Source of the DNA: JBJEFI01 sp051873875
GTDB lineage: Bacteria; Bacillota; Bacilli; Bacillales; Bacillaceae_G
Direction: 5' to 3'
Length of the DNA: 64,000 nucleotides
Assembly: GCA_051873875.1 (NCBI GenBank)
Contig: JBJEFI010000048.1
Coordinates: 248,001-312,000, forward strand
Shown here: positions 1 through 7,998 of the stretch, piece by piece
How the letters are laid out: each line of letters begins with the position of its first letter
How positions within the stretch are numbered: the first letter of the stretch is position 1
Notes under the pieces: model-generated
What the model saw: the letters and a program-made list of their open reading frames with translations, nothing else
Databases searched by the model: none
Told to the model about the DNA's origin: nothing
Program-made: the position numbers and the translations under genes

Positions 1-1172
1 CCCCCGATTGTATCTATTTCATCATCATCAATATCCACATCAATGATTCGATTTATATCACTTACTAATACTTTACCATCTACAATTTTATGATTCTCAT
101 TAATTTCTTGTATTGGTGGTTGTTCATCGCCATCATATTCATCACGAATTTCTCCAACAATTTCTTCAACAATATCCTCCAACGTTACTAAACCAGCTGT
201 TCCACCATACTCATCAAATAAAATGGCCATTTGAATTCGTTCTCGCTGCATACGCAGTAACAAATCATGAACAGGAATTGTCTCCATTACCTTTAAAACA
301 GGGCGCATATAATCCCGTAAGTCTTCTAAGGATGTTGGTTTTTCACCAAGTCTATTAATAAAGTAATCTTTCACATTAATCATTCCGATAACATCGTCTT
401 TATCTTCTCCAAATACAGGATAACGCGTGTATTTTTCTTGACGAATTGTTTCTAAATGGTCGCTTAATTTATTATCTAAATAAAATCCTACCATTTCTGT
501 CCTCGGAACCATAATTTCCTTTGCAATACGCTCATCGAATTCAAAAATTCGATTTACATATTTATATTCTGCTTGGTTTATTTCACCACTTTCATAACTC
601 TCGGATAAAATAATGCGAAGTTCATCTTCAGAGTGTGCACCTTCTTCGTGTTCAGACACTCCTTTAAATCCGAATAAACGCGTAAAGAAGCGTGCTGATC
701 CATTTAGTATCCAAATAATTGGAAAGGCAAGTCGATAAAACCAAACTAATATTGGTGCAAATGCCAACGAGATGGCTTCCGCCTTTTGGATTGCAATTGT
801 CTTTGGTGCTAGTTCTCCAAGTACAACGTGGAAAAAGGTAATTGTACTAAATGCAATTGCAAACGACACCACCTTTGCAACAGAATCTCCAATTTCAATA
901 CTTAAAAAAAGTGGATGAATTATATTATAGATCGTTTTTTCACCAATCCAACCTAATCCTAATGCAGTTACTGTAATCCCTAATTGACAAGCAGATAAAT
1001 ACTCATCTAAATTAGTTGTTACTTTTTTTACTGCTAGTGCTCCCGTTCTTTTTTCAAGCACAAGTTGTTCGACCCGACTAGGTCGAATTTTAACAATGGC
1101 AAATTCTGCCCCTACAAAAAATGCTGTCAATGCAATTAAAACTACTACCAAAATCAAACTGGCTATGTCCAA
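1..1172 (-). CDS. CNNM/CorC (hemolysin C-like) membrane protein with CBS domains, 3' end cut by window
   Basis: The frame is open from a TTG start at 1172 down to base 1, so the C-terminus is outside the window. TTG is chosen because AAAGGGGG lies a few bases upstream and the next residues form a hydrophobic helix (MDIASLILVVVLIALTAFF) followed by VGAEFA, the usual start of DUF21 membrane domains. An ACQLGIT...LGLGWIGE stretch, typical of DUF21, follows. The middle third (about residues 210-330) reads as a CBS pair. The last visible residues (RIIDVD...DEIDTIGG) are the start of the CorC/HlyC ligand domain. About 50-60 residues are probably missing. Family members are linked to divalent cation (Mg2+) efflux; the substrate here is not known. 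Confidence 0.85.
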   Translation of the reverse strand, partial: MDIASLILVVVLIALTAFFVGAEFAIVKIRPSRVEQLVLEKRTGALAVKKVTTNLDEYLSACQLGITVTALGLGWIGEKTIYNIIHPLFLSIEIGDSVAKVVSFAIAFSTITFFHVVLGELAPKTIAIQKAEAISLAFAPILVWFYRLAFPIIWILNGSARFFTRLFGFKGVSEHEEGAHSEDELRIILSESYESGEINQAEYKYVNRIFEFDERIAKEIMVPRTEMVGFYLDNKLSDHLETIRQEKYTRYPVFGEDKDDVIGMINVKDYFINRLGEKPTSLEDLRDYMRPVLKVMETIPVHDLLLRMQRERIQMAILFDEYGGTAGLVTLEDIVEEIVGEIRDEYDGDEQPPIQEINENHKIVDGKVLVSDINRIIDVDIDDDEIDTIG

Positions 1173-1538
1173 TGATTTCCCCCTTTATCCTTTTATTAGA
1201 TAAAGAGTATTCACCTCCAAAATTTATTATTACTTTCCATTATACTATAAAAATATAATCCATACATAAAAAATTGCATAAATTACACCATGCCTTTCTC
1301 CACTATTCACTTTCATTTCCCATTTAGTAGCCAAGCACAAAAGCAGATGCATTCGAATAAACTGCATTACAAAATAACAACCTCTCCTTTTTAATTAGGA
1401 AACGACCAATAGGTTGTTTCCTATTTCTTCCTATTTAATAAAGCTCGTTTTATTATCAATATGCTTTTTTGAAGAATATATTTACAAAAACAAACGATAT
1501 TAATACAATAGTAATGAAAAAAATATGCAATCTGAGGG
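1173..1538. other. Divergent intergenic region with one stem-loop
   Basis: This 366-base stretch separates the minus-strand CorC-like gene from the plus-strand acetyltransferase. It holds a TATAAT-like box on the minus strand near 1240 and GGAGGTG near 1215. A 7-bp stem (CTTTATC/GATAAAG, about 1186-1208) overlaps the A-rich side of the CorC gene's ribosome binding site. A separate 12-bp stem is listed on its own. Short open frames on the minus strand (for example 40 codons ending near 1250) have no good start signal and are not called. Confidence 0.5.
1396..1430 (+). terminator. Orphan stem-loop with U-rich tail
   Basis: TAGGAAACGACC (1396-1407) pairs with GGTTGTTTCCTA (1412-1423) around an AATA loop, with one G-U pair, followed by TTTCTTCC. 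It looks like a factor-independent terminator on the plus strand, but no plus-strand gene lies upstream of it in the window. Confidence 0.4.
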
Positions 1539-1544
1539 ATGAGT

Positions 1545-2111
1545 ATGTATAAATATTATAAACTCACAGTTGACGAAGACATCACGATTAAAATATTTGA
1601 ATTAAAAGAAGCAGATCAACTATTTGAATTATCACAACAGTCTAGAAGCCATTTAACACCATGGTTTTCTTGGATTGAAAGAACAAATAATGTGACAGAT
1701 ACAAAATATTTTATTCAACGGTCTTTAAAGCAATTAGCAATGAAAAACGGTTTCCATGCAGGTATTTGGTACAAAGAACAACTCGTCGGTGTCATTGGGT
1801 TACAATTTATTGATTGGCTTAATCGAAGAACGACGATAGGTATGTGGATTTCTCCCGATTTACAAGGGAAAGGAATCATGTCTAAATCAATAGATACTGT
1901 TTTAAAATATGTATTCATTCATTTAGAATTACATAGAGTAGAAGTGCGATGTCAGGCAAACAACCTTCGAACTCAAAATCTACTTCAAAAATTACAATTT
2001 ACAAGAGAAGGGTTTCTTCGCCAAGCAGAATTATTGCATGGGAAATATGTAGATGTTTGCATATACAGCATACTTAGAGATGAATATTTAAACAACAATA
2101 AACGGTCATGA
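1545..2111 (+). CDS. GNAT family N-acetyltransferase, RimJ/RimL (ribosomal-protein) type
   Basis: Predicted acetyl-CoA-dependent N-acetyltransferase of 188 residues. The RimJ/RimL-type signature is visible: LTPWFSWIE near the N-terminus, GVIGLQFID in the first core strand, then TTIGMWISPDLQGKGIMSK (the acetyl-CoA pyrophosphate loop, Q/R-x-x-G-x-G/A) and LHRVEVRCQANNLRTQNLLQKLQF near the C-terminus. Only short pieces of each motif are quoted. An upstream in-frame ATG at 1539 sits directly against the GAGGG ribosome binding site (1534-1538), so ATG 1545, seven bases downstream, is preferred. The protein resembles B. subtilis YdaF. The substrate, a ribosomal protein or small molecule, cannot be told from sequence. 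A terminator overlaps its stop codon. Confidence 0.85.
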   Translation: MYKYYKLTVDEDITIKIFELKEADQLFELSQQSRSHLTPWFSWIERTNNVTDTKYFIQRSLKQLAMKNGFHAGIWYKEQLVGVIGLQFIDWLNRRTTIGMWISPDLQGKGIMSKSIDTVLKYVFIHLELHRVEVRCQANNLRTQNLLQKLQFTREGFLRQAELLHGKYVDVCIYSILRDEYLNNNKRS

Positions 2112-2132
2112 TTGCACCATGACTGTTTTTCT
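2101..2132 (+). terminator. Rho-independent terminator after GNAT gene
   Basis: CGGTCATG pairs with CATGACTG around ATTGCAC, followed by TTTTT. The left arm contains the TGA stop of the acetyltransferase. Confidence 0.75.
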
Positions 2133-2212
2133 TATGCTCCACTTCCCTACATTCATGTTTTTTTTACAAATTGGACATACTACATATGATTGACATCGAG
2201 GAGGTTCAACAT

Positions 2213-3178
2213 TTGGCTTATTTCATTTTTTTAATTACAGCAGCTTTTACAATCTTTTTTTCTATGCAGCTTGCAAAGTATGGGGATGTTATTGAAAGAA
2301 AAGGAAATTTGAGCGCAATTCTAATTGGTTTGCTTATCGGTGGTGCTACTTCTTTACCAGAAATCACATCATCCATCACATCTATTTCATTAAATGAACC
2401 AAACTTAGCATTAGCAAATGCTTATGGCTCTAACCTTTTTAATTTGCTTGTTCTTGCTTCTGTAGATCTATGTTTTATTCGAAAACGTGTTTATAACACA
2501 ATGAACAAAGAACAACGTTTGACTGGGGTACTTGTCATCGTTCTTTCTGCTTTTTCTATGGTAGCAATTCTCACTAAAATTCCATTCAAATTAATAACAG
2601 TAGGTATTGAAACAATCTTTCTTCTTATCATTTATGTTATTGGTGTAAAAATAATTGGTCGTTATCGTGAAGAAGAGAAAGAAGAGGATGAAAATGAGGA
2701 TGAAGGCATTTCATTAAAAAAAGCATCTATTTTCTTTGCAATTGCCGCTATTTTTATTATGTTATTTGGTAGTATTTTAACAATTAGTGTTGATCGTATT
2801 GCTGAAATAACAGGACTTGGGACAAGCTTTGCTGGCACATTTTTTCTTGCTGCAGCTACCTCTCTTCCAGAAGCAATTGCTAGTTTTACTGCTGTCAAAT
2901 TAAATAACATTAAATTATTAATTGCTGGTATATATGGTAGTAATTTATTTAATTTATTAATTGCTATTTTTACTGATGCGATTTATGTAAAAGGTAGCAT
3001 TTATCAAGCCGCACAGCCAGTTCATCTCTTTACTTTATTAGGTGGATTAACATTGATGCTTATTTCTTTAATGAGTGCTACTAAAAAAAATATAGCAAGT
3101 AAATATTACAGCATCCCATCTATTATACTGGTTATTTTATATTTCTTTTTCTCCTATTTAATTTTTATTAATTCATAA
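2213..3178 (+). CDS. Sodium/calcium exchanger family (CaCA) membrane antiporter
   Basis: Predicted integral-membrane cation antiporter of 321 residues with two inverted halves of about five helices each. Both alpha-repeat motifs are present: GLLIGGATSLPEITSSI in the first half and GTFFLAAATSLPEAIASF in the second; the Glu of each LPE is the conserved ion-binding residue. A charged, acidic loop (EEEKEEDENEDEG) separates the halves on the predicted cytoplasmic side. The frame is open upstream to a TTG at 2171, but GAGGAGG at 2198-2204 is eight bases before TTG 2213, giving the start MAYFIFLITAAF, which begins directly with the first helix. It could exchange Ca2+ for H+ or Na+. Confidence 0.85.
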   Translation: MAYFIFLITAAFTIFFSMQLAKYGDVIERKGNLSAILIGLLIGGATSLPEITSSITSISLNEPNLALANAYGSNLFNLLVLASVDLCFIRKRVYNTMNKEQRLTGVLVIVLSAFSMVAILTKIPFKLITVGIETIFLLIIYVIGVKIIGRYREEEKEEDENEDEGISLKKASIFFAIAAIFIMLFGSILTISVDRIAEITGLGTSFAGTFFLAAATSLPEAIASFTAVKLNNIKLLIAGIYGSNLFNLLIAIFTDAIYVKGSIYQAAQPVHLFTLLGGLTLMLISLMSATKKNIASKYYSIPSIILVILYFFFSYLIFINS

Positions 3179-3337
3179 AAAAATCTGTATATGAAAAGGT
3201 ATGTGCCTATCATTTTCTCTCTATTTCTTTTTATGTCATTTGTCTATTTCTTATAAATTAAGCTTTTGTCCATATCACTACTCCTAAAGAATGAATAGGA
3301 TAGCAGTGTAGAAACATTGGAAAGGGATGAATAAACA

Positions 3338-3538
3338 ATGAGTTGTAGAGATCATGATGATAGAGACTGTTCTTGTCATAAGTGCAGATGCTGCAATAGA
3401 CATAGAGATTGTGACAGAGATGACGACGATTTTTGTGACGGTTTTAATAGAGGTTTTCGCTGTGGACGAAGATGTTGTAACCGTTGTGGATTTAATCGCT
3501 GCCGTTGTGGATTTGGATTCGGCGGATTCTTCTTGTAA
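3338..3538 (+). CDS. Cys/Arg/Asp-rich small protein, possibly a spore-surface protein
   Basis: A 66-residue protein made mostly of Cys, Arg, Asp, Asn, Gly and Phe, with several CxxC and CC pairs and a Gly/Phe tail (GFGFGGFF). It has a plausible AAAGGG ribosome binding site and its own strong terminator, so it is probably a real monocistronic gene. The composition is like small cysteine-rich coat or exosporium proteins of Bacilli, which cross-link or bind metal, but I do not recognise a family. There is no signal peptide. The overlapping longer frame at 3354 is a shadow: its product is low-complexity and it has no ribosome binding site. Confidence 0.6.
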   Translation: MSCRDHDDRDCSCHKCRCCNRHRDCDRDDDDFCDGFNRGFRCGRRCCNRCGFNRCRCGFGFGGFFL

Positions 3539-3545
3539 TCTTCAT

Positions 3546-3584
3546 AGAGGTTCAAAAGGAAAACTTTTGAATCTCTTTTTTATT
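3546..3584 (+). terminator. Strong rho-independent terminator
   Basis: AGAGGTTCAAAAG pairs with CTTTTGAATCTCT (one G-U) around GAAAA and runs into TTTTTATTTT. It ends the Cys-rich gene. Confidence 0.9.
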
Positions 3585-3676
3585 TTACTTGCCTCTTTTT
3601 ATGAATGGATAGAAAGAAATGAACAAACATTCTTTTCCTACATATTATATAGTAATCTAGTAAAGGTGGTGAGCAG

Positions 3677-3884
3677 ATGAGTCGTTGGAGAAATTATAGA
3701 TTATGGCTCTCCTTATCATCCTTATTTTTACTCATCCTTCAAATATTTAACATTACTATTTCCCCTGAAAAATATACAGTAGCAATAAAACGGAATTTTA
3801 AGCTTATTAGTTGCTTTTGGCGTTCTTAGCAACCTAACAATATCTAACCGTGGCTACTTTGACGATAAAGATTCCAAAAAGTAA
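3677..3884 (+). pseudogene. Holin-like small membrane protein, frameshifted by one base
   Basis: ATG 3677 follows a GGTGGTGAG ribosome binding site and encodes MSRWRNYRLWLSLSSLF, one membrane helix, then NITISPEKY, matching the beginning of small phage-holin-like proteins of Bacilli. The frame is then lost and stops at about 3829. In the +1 frame, NGILSLLVAFGVLSN and a polar tail (GYFDDKDSKK) continue to TAA 3882-3884, which is the expected second half of the family. Removing one A from the AAAA run at 3787-3790 joins the halves into a 68-residue protein. Phage holins permeabilise membranes; chromosomal stand-alone copies have unclear roles. It may be a true pseudogene or a homopolymer sequencing error. 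Confidence 0.7.
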
Positions 3885-3889
3885 TTATT

Positions 3890-3927
3890 TTTTTGTGGCA
3901 GAGGTCAAGCCTCCTCTGTCACAAAAA
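3890..3927. repeat. 15-bp inverted repeat, hairpin without U-tail
   Basis: TTTTTGTGGCAGAGG (3890-3904) pairs with CCTCTGTCACAAAAA (3913-3927) around eight bases, with one G-U. The T run is on the 5' side and the A run on the 3' side, so neither strand has the usual terminator U-tail outside the stem. Confidence 0.6.
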
Positions 3928-3989
3928 CTTAGTTTATATGTATGTTTTTTGAATTTTCTGTTATAATAGTAAATAAGGAGGTGTTAGCT

Positions 3990-4229
3990 ATGGTTGTCGT
4001 TTGGATTATTCTCGGTATATACGTCGTTTATACAATTGTAATGATTCCGATTCTTTATCATACAATCGCCGACTTAAAAGAACGTCAAAGAAACTATCAA
4101 CTTACTCAACCAGAGTTATATGAAAAAATGTCTTTTCAAGAACAACAAGGAATGTTTGCACTACAAGGAAGTCCCCTTAATTTTGTAGCTGGTATGATTG
4201 CAAATGTTATTTATAAATTAAAACATTAA
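3990..4229 (+). CDS. Small membrane protein of unknown function (possibly DUF3949-like)
   Basis: A 79-residue protein with one N-terminal hydrophobic helix (VVVWIILGIYVVYTIVMIP), a charged middle (ADLKERQRNY...ELYEKMSFQEQQ) and a weakly hydrophobic C-terminus. ATG 3990 is chosen because AAGGAGGTG lies just upstream; the upstream frame to 3942 has no such site. A TATAAT hexamer at 3962-3967 fits a promoter just before it. Its size and the tyrosine-glutamate-rich middle recall the DUF3949 family of B. cereus-type genomes, but I am not certain. Function unknown. Confidence 0.6.
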   Translation: MVVVWIILGIYVVYTIVMIPILYHTIADLKERQRNYQLTQPELYEKMSFQEQQGMFALQGSPLNFVAGMIANVIYKLKH

Positions 4230-4235
4230 AACAAG

Positions 4236-4268
4236 AAAGAATCGATTGTGATAAAATCGATTCTTTTT
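4236..4268 (+). terminator. Bidirectional terminator between convergent genes
   Basis: AAAGAATCGAT (4236-4246) pairs perfectly with ATCGATTCTTT (4256-4266). It serves the small membrane gene on plus and probably the CDF gene on minus. Confidence 0.85.
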
Positions 4269-5124
4269 ATATTGGTTCGATATGTACACTTGTTTCAAGT
4301 ACATGGAATTTTTCTTTTAAAATAATTTCAACCTTATCTGCAATATGATGACTTTCTGCCGTATCAATACTCCCATTGACCCCTATCACCACATCTACAT
4401 AGGCCCGATTCCCATAAAAACGCCCTCTTAATTCACGTATCTCTTTAACGCCATCAACTTCTTCTAAGCTCTTTCGGTATTCTTCTAGCTTTTCCGGATG
4501 AAAACCATCTGTTAACATATGAGCCGATTCTTTAAAAATATCCCAAGCTGTTTTTAAAATAATAACTCCAACCAAAAAAGCAGTGACTGAATCTAATAAA
4601 CCTATTCCCATATTTGCCCCTATAATTCCAATAAAGGCGCCAATGCTGACTAGTGCATCGGATAAATTATCTTTTGCTACAGCCTTCATCGCAATGTTAT
4701 TTAACCGCTTCGCCAACTTATTATTATATAAATATACAACAATCATAACTCCAGCAGAAAAAAGAGCTGTAAATGCAGCAATTAATTCCGGTGTAGATTC
4801 TTTTTGAAAAATAAACGATTTAATTGCTTCACTTATTACTTGTACCCCTACTGTAATCATGACAAAAGCAGCAACAAGAGAGGCAATTTGTTCAATCCGT
4901 CCATGTCCATAAGAATGATCTTCATCTGCTGGTCGACGTGATAATTTCAATCCAATCAATACAGCAACAGAAGAAATAATATCTGTTAGGTTATTAAAGC
5001 CATCAGCTCGTAGTGCTTCTGAATCACTCATAACCCCAATCGTAATCTTTATAGTAGATAAAACGATATACGCAATAATACTTATCCATGCCCCACGATC
5101 AGCGACTTCATTTTGTTTCTCCAT
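4267..5124 (-). CDS. Cation diffusion facilitator (CDF) family metal exporter
   Basis: Predicted divalent metal/H+ antiporter of 285 residues. The N-terminal membrane domain has about six helices with the CDF pattern: ALRADGFNNLTDIISS carries the D-x3-D metal site of helix 2, and DNLSDALVSIG the equivalent N/D-x3-D site of helix 5. SRRPADEDHSYGHGRIE is the conserved loop after helix 2. The C-terminal ~80 residues are the cytoplasmic dimerisation domain (VDVVIGVNGSID...SVHIEPI). GTG 5133 overlaps the AAAGGG ribosome binding site, so ATG 5124 is preferred. Likely substrates are Mn, Zn or Fe; the exact one is not readable. Monocistronic. Confidence 0.88.
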   Translation of the reverse strand: MEKQNEVADRGAWISIIAYIVLSTIKITIGVMSDSEALRADGFNNLTDIISSVAVLIGLKLSRRPADEDHSYGHGRIEQIASLVAAFVMITVGVQVISEAIKSFIFQKESTPELIAAFTALFSAGVMIVVYLYNNKLAKRLNNIAMKAVAKDNLSDALVSIGAFIGIIGANMGIGLLDSVTAFLVGVIILKTAWDIFKESAHMLTDGFHPEKLEEYRKSLEEVDGVKEIRELRGRFYGNRAYVDVVIGVNGSIDTAESHHIADKVEIILKEKFHVLETSVHIEPI

Positions 5125-5259
5125 CTTTTTCACCCTTTAAAAATTACTATTAGATAGGATACCTCTTTCCTAGTAATTTTATTCAAACCGTGAAATTTCA
5201 ATTGAAATCATTTATAATATACTCTAATATGAATAGTCATTAGAAAGAAGGCGAAACAA

Positions 5260-5778
5260 ATGGACCAACGTGCTCTTTTAATACTTGGTATATTAAAAAA
5301 ACAAAATGCACACGGCTATCAATTGTTTGAATTTATCGAAAATATTCTCGGAAAAGTTGGAGAAATGAAAAAAGCAACCGCCTATGCGATTTTAAAAAGG
5401 CTACATAAAGACGGTTATGTTGACTTTGAAATGCTTCAAGAAGGTAATCGCCCAGTTCGTCAAGTGTACTCTATCACAGCAAAAGGTGAAGAGCTTTTTT
5501 TAACTTTATTAAAAGAAGAATTGAAAAAAAGAGAAAATATGACACCTACTGGAGAAATTGGTATTATGTTTTTAGATTATTTGCCAATTGACGAATGTAT
5601 TATACTATTAGAAGAAAAAGTAGAAAAAATTAAAGCCTTATTAACATTTTATACACAAGTCCCATCTCATGAAGGAATTGGTGTTAATCTAGCTATGTCT
5701 CATCGAAGAACATTACTTGAAGCAGAAATAAACTGGTACGAGAATATGATTAAAGAACTAAAAGCAAAACAAGATTAA
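5260..5778 (+). CDS. PadR family transcriptional regulator
   Basis: 172 residues. The N-terminal ~85 form the PadR winged helix: LILGILKKQNAHGYQLFEFI, then AYAILKRLHKDGYV (recognition helix and start of wing) and VYSITAKGEELF (wing and linker). The C-terminal half is helical and probably forms the dimer. It ends 34 bases before the LTA-synthase-family gene and reads in the same direction, with no terminator between, so the two may be co-transcribed and the regulator may control that operon. The inducing ligand is unknown. Confidence 0.85.
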   Translation: MDQRALLILGILKKQNAHGYQLFEFIENILGKVGEMKKATAYAILKRLHKDGYVDFEMLQEGNRPVRQVYSITAKGEELFLTLLKEELKKRENMTPTGEIGIMFLDYLPIDECIILLEEKVEKIKALLTFYTQVPSHEGIGVNLAMSHRRTLLEAEINWYENMIKELKAKQD

Positions 5779-5812
5779 ATGCTATAAGCATTGTACTAAA
5801 GGAGTAATGAAT

Positions 5813-7768
5813 TTGAGCAATCAAGAGAAAATGAAAATAGCAATAAAACAACTTGGATATTTATTACTACTTACTATTTTTAGTGTCATTTTTATTGAAT
5901 ATGTGTTTCGATTATCTTTCAATGAAGTCTTTCATTGGATACAAGAAGAGCCTTCTGCCTTCTTTTTAAACATTCTTTTATTTTTTAGCTTTCATTGTGT
6001 TTTCTTTGCCTTCAAGCGTTCGTGGGTATGGATTACACTTAGCGCAACATTGTTATATTTTTTAAGCATCGTCAATTATTTTAAACTATTATTTAAAGAT
6101 GAAGTAATTGTCTTTCAAGATTTTTTATTATTAAAAGATATTAACGGTATTTTCACAAAATATATTGAGTTTTACCACATAATCTTATTTATTTTATATG
6201 TAGTATTGCTAGTTATTTTTTCATACTGGCTATTTAAAAAACAAAAAGGTGCTACCTATACATGGTACTTAGCTTTCTTTAGTGTACCTTTTTTCTTTTT
6301 TCTACCTGGATTAGCTGAAAGCTTCCAAGTAAAAGCAGATACAAAAGATATGACACAAAGCTACTCCAAAAATGGTTTCTTCTATTCCTTCTTTGAAACA
6401 GGTGAAGCATTAAAAGTAGACAAACCTGAAGGATATACGAAAGAAAATGTGGAAAAATTAGTGAAGCCATTAACAAAACAAGCATCCTTTAACGGAACAA
6501 ATGTAAATGTTATTTTTTATCAATTAGAATCTTTCTTTGACCCATATACATTGCCAAATATAACATTTAAAGAAGATCCAATTCCATTTTTTCATGAACT
6601 ACAAGAACAGTTTACAAGCGGCAACCTTCATGTTCCTGTGTTTGGAGGAACAACAGTTAATAGTGAATTAGAACTGTTAACTGGCTTTACTACACAAGGT
6701 TTTCCACCAAAAACAGTCCCTTATGTCAATTATTTGAAGGACAAGCCAATTGAATCATTGGCTCATTATTATCGAAAAAAAGGCTATACAACATATGCCA
6801 TTCATAATCATGAGCAAACATTCTTTTCTCGCAACAAGGTCTATAAAAACATGGGCTTTGATTACTTTATTGGAAAAGAAGGATTCCCTAAAAAAGCATA
6901 CAATGAAACAAATTGGATGAAAGATGAATTAATTGTCGATGTTATTAATGATGCAATTAAGAAAACGAAAAATAGAGATTTCATCTTCTCTGTCGGTGTT
7001 CAAACACATGGATATTATCCAAGTGTTCCTTTATATAATGAAAAAATTGAATTTGAAAGCAACCATTTATCTGAAGAAGAAAAAATTATCTTCCAAAATT
7101 ACCTTCATGAAATGAATGAAGTTGATTCGGCTATCAAAAAGTTAATTGATAGTGCCAATAGTTGGGGCGAACCAACTGTGATTGTCTTTTATGGAGACCA
7201 CTTACCAACACTTGGAGAACATGGTTCTTTTTATAAAAATTTAGGATTCTCTGATAAACAAAAATTCATTACGCCTTATGCCATTTGGGATAATATTGGT
7301 CTAGAAAAAAAGGATAAGGATCTAGATATAAATATGCTTAGCACCTTTTTACTGGATTCCTTACAAGAACGTGGAACGCTAATGAATCAATTTTTACGCG
7401 TGTATAAAGAAGATCCTTATTTAGTGGAGAAGCAAAGCCTTTTACAATATGATTTAATTTTTGGAAATATGTATGCCTATAAAAAAGATAAGTTCCCTTA
7501 TCCAATTAAACCGATTCGATATGTACTAAATAATCCAACTATTACACATACAAAAGAAACTGAAGGCGGAACTCTCGTTTACGGAAAAAACTTCATTGAA
7601 GGAATACAAGCAACGGTAAATAATCGTCAGAAACCAATTCAATTTATTTCAACTAATCTCATATTTATTCCAGAAACAACGTTAAAAATAGATGATACAC
7701 TTCAATTATTTTTAGAAGATTCCAGTGGAAATACTATTTATGAGACATCTTATGAGTATAAAAAATAG
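5813..7768 (+). CDS. LTA synthase family protein (membrane sulfatase-fold phosphoglycerol transferase)
   Basis: About 650 residues with five predicted N-terminal membrane helices (to about residue 170) and an extracellular alkaline-phosphatase/sulfatase-fold domain. Motifs: NVNVIFYQLESFFDP (first metal-binding strand with Glu), FGGTTVNSELELLTG (catalytic Thr nucleophile), QTHGYYPS, and VIVFYGDHLP (metal-binding Asp-His). A further ~130-residue C-terminal extension follows. LtaS-type enzymes transfer glycerol-phosphate from phosphatidylglycerol to build or prime lipoteichoic acid. GGAG ends two bases before ATG 5807 but eight before TTG 5813, so TTG is preferred; ATG remains possible. It follows the PadR gene closely. 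Which LtaS paralogue this is cannot be told. Confidence 0.87.
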   Translation: MSNQEKMKIAIKQLGYLLLLTIFSVIFIEYVFRLSFNEVFHWIQEEPSAFFLNILLFFSFHCVFFAFKRSWVWITLSATLLYFLSIVNYFKLLFKDEVIVFQDFLLLKDINGIFTKYIEFYHIILFILYVVLLVIFSYWLFKKQKGATYTWYLAFFSVPFFFFLPGLAESFQVKADTKDMTQSYSKNGFFYSFFETGEALKVDKPEGYTKENVEKLVKPLTKQASFNGTNVNVIFYQLESFFDPYTLPNITFKEDPIPFFHELQEQFTSGNLHVPVFGGTTVNSELELLTGFTTQGFPPKTVPYVNYLKDKPIESLAHYYRKKGYTTYAIHNHEQTFFSRNKVYKNMGFDYFIGKEGFPKKAYNETNWMKDELIVDVINDAIKKTKNRDFIFSVGVQTHGYYPSVPLYNEKIEFESNHLSEEEKIIFQNYLHEMNEVDSAIKKLIDSANSWGEPTVIVFYGDHLPTLGEHGSFYKNLGFSDKQKFITPYAIWDNIGLEKKDKDLDINMLSTFLLDSLQERGTLMNQFLRVYKEDPYLVEKQSLLQYDLIFGNMYAYKKDKFPYPIKPIRYVLNNPTITHTKETEGGTLVYGKNFIEGIQATVNNRQKPIQFISTNLIFIPETTLKIDDTLQLFLEDSSGNTIYETSYEYKK

Positions 7769-7787
7769 CCTTAAAGGCTATTTTTTT
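7761..7787 (+). terminator. Terminator after LTA synthase family gene
   Basis: AAAAATAGCCT pairs with AGGCTATTTTT around TAA, ending in a T run. The TAG stop lies in the left arm. Confidence 0.88.
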
Positions 7788-7854
7788 ATAGTTTAACTTG
7801 TCAGAATACATCGTTTTTTCGTACAATAAGATGAAACTTCTATCAGTAGGGATG

Positions 7855-7965
7855 ACTGATGGTTATTTGAATCAATTGAGTTCTTACTGGCACTTATCTT
7901 CTACTTACATTTCATTAATTTCGCTAAATATTAACGTACAAGCATTTTTGCTAGTTAGAACGAGA
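7855..7965 (+). promoter_or_regulatory. Leader element upstream of uppP, shared with the DUF1002 gene leader
   Basis: ACTGATGGTTATTTGAATCA...TTCTTACTGGCACTTAT closely matches a segment at 28864-28905 (roughly 35 of 44 aligned bases). TTCTTACTGGC (7881-7891) can pair with GCTAGTTAGAA (7950-7960) in 10 of 11 positions, giving a long stem-loop about 40 bases before the uppP start. This may be a structured 5' leader; no known riboswitch class is recognised. Confidence 0.4.
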
Positions 7966-7998
7966 TAAAAACATTATGGATAGTTAGGAGATTTCTTT

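Noticed and set aside
3354..3680. 108-codon frame overlapping the Cys-rich gene
   Set aside because: Low-complexity shadow in another frame with no start signal; it runs through a strong terminator.
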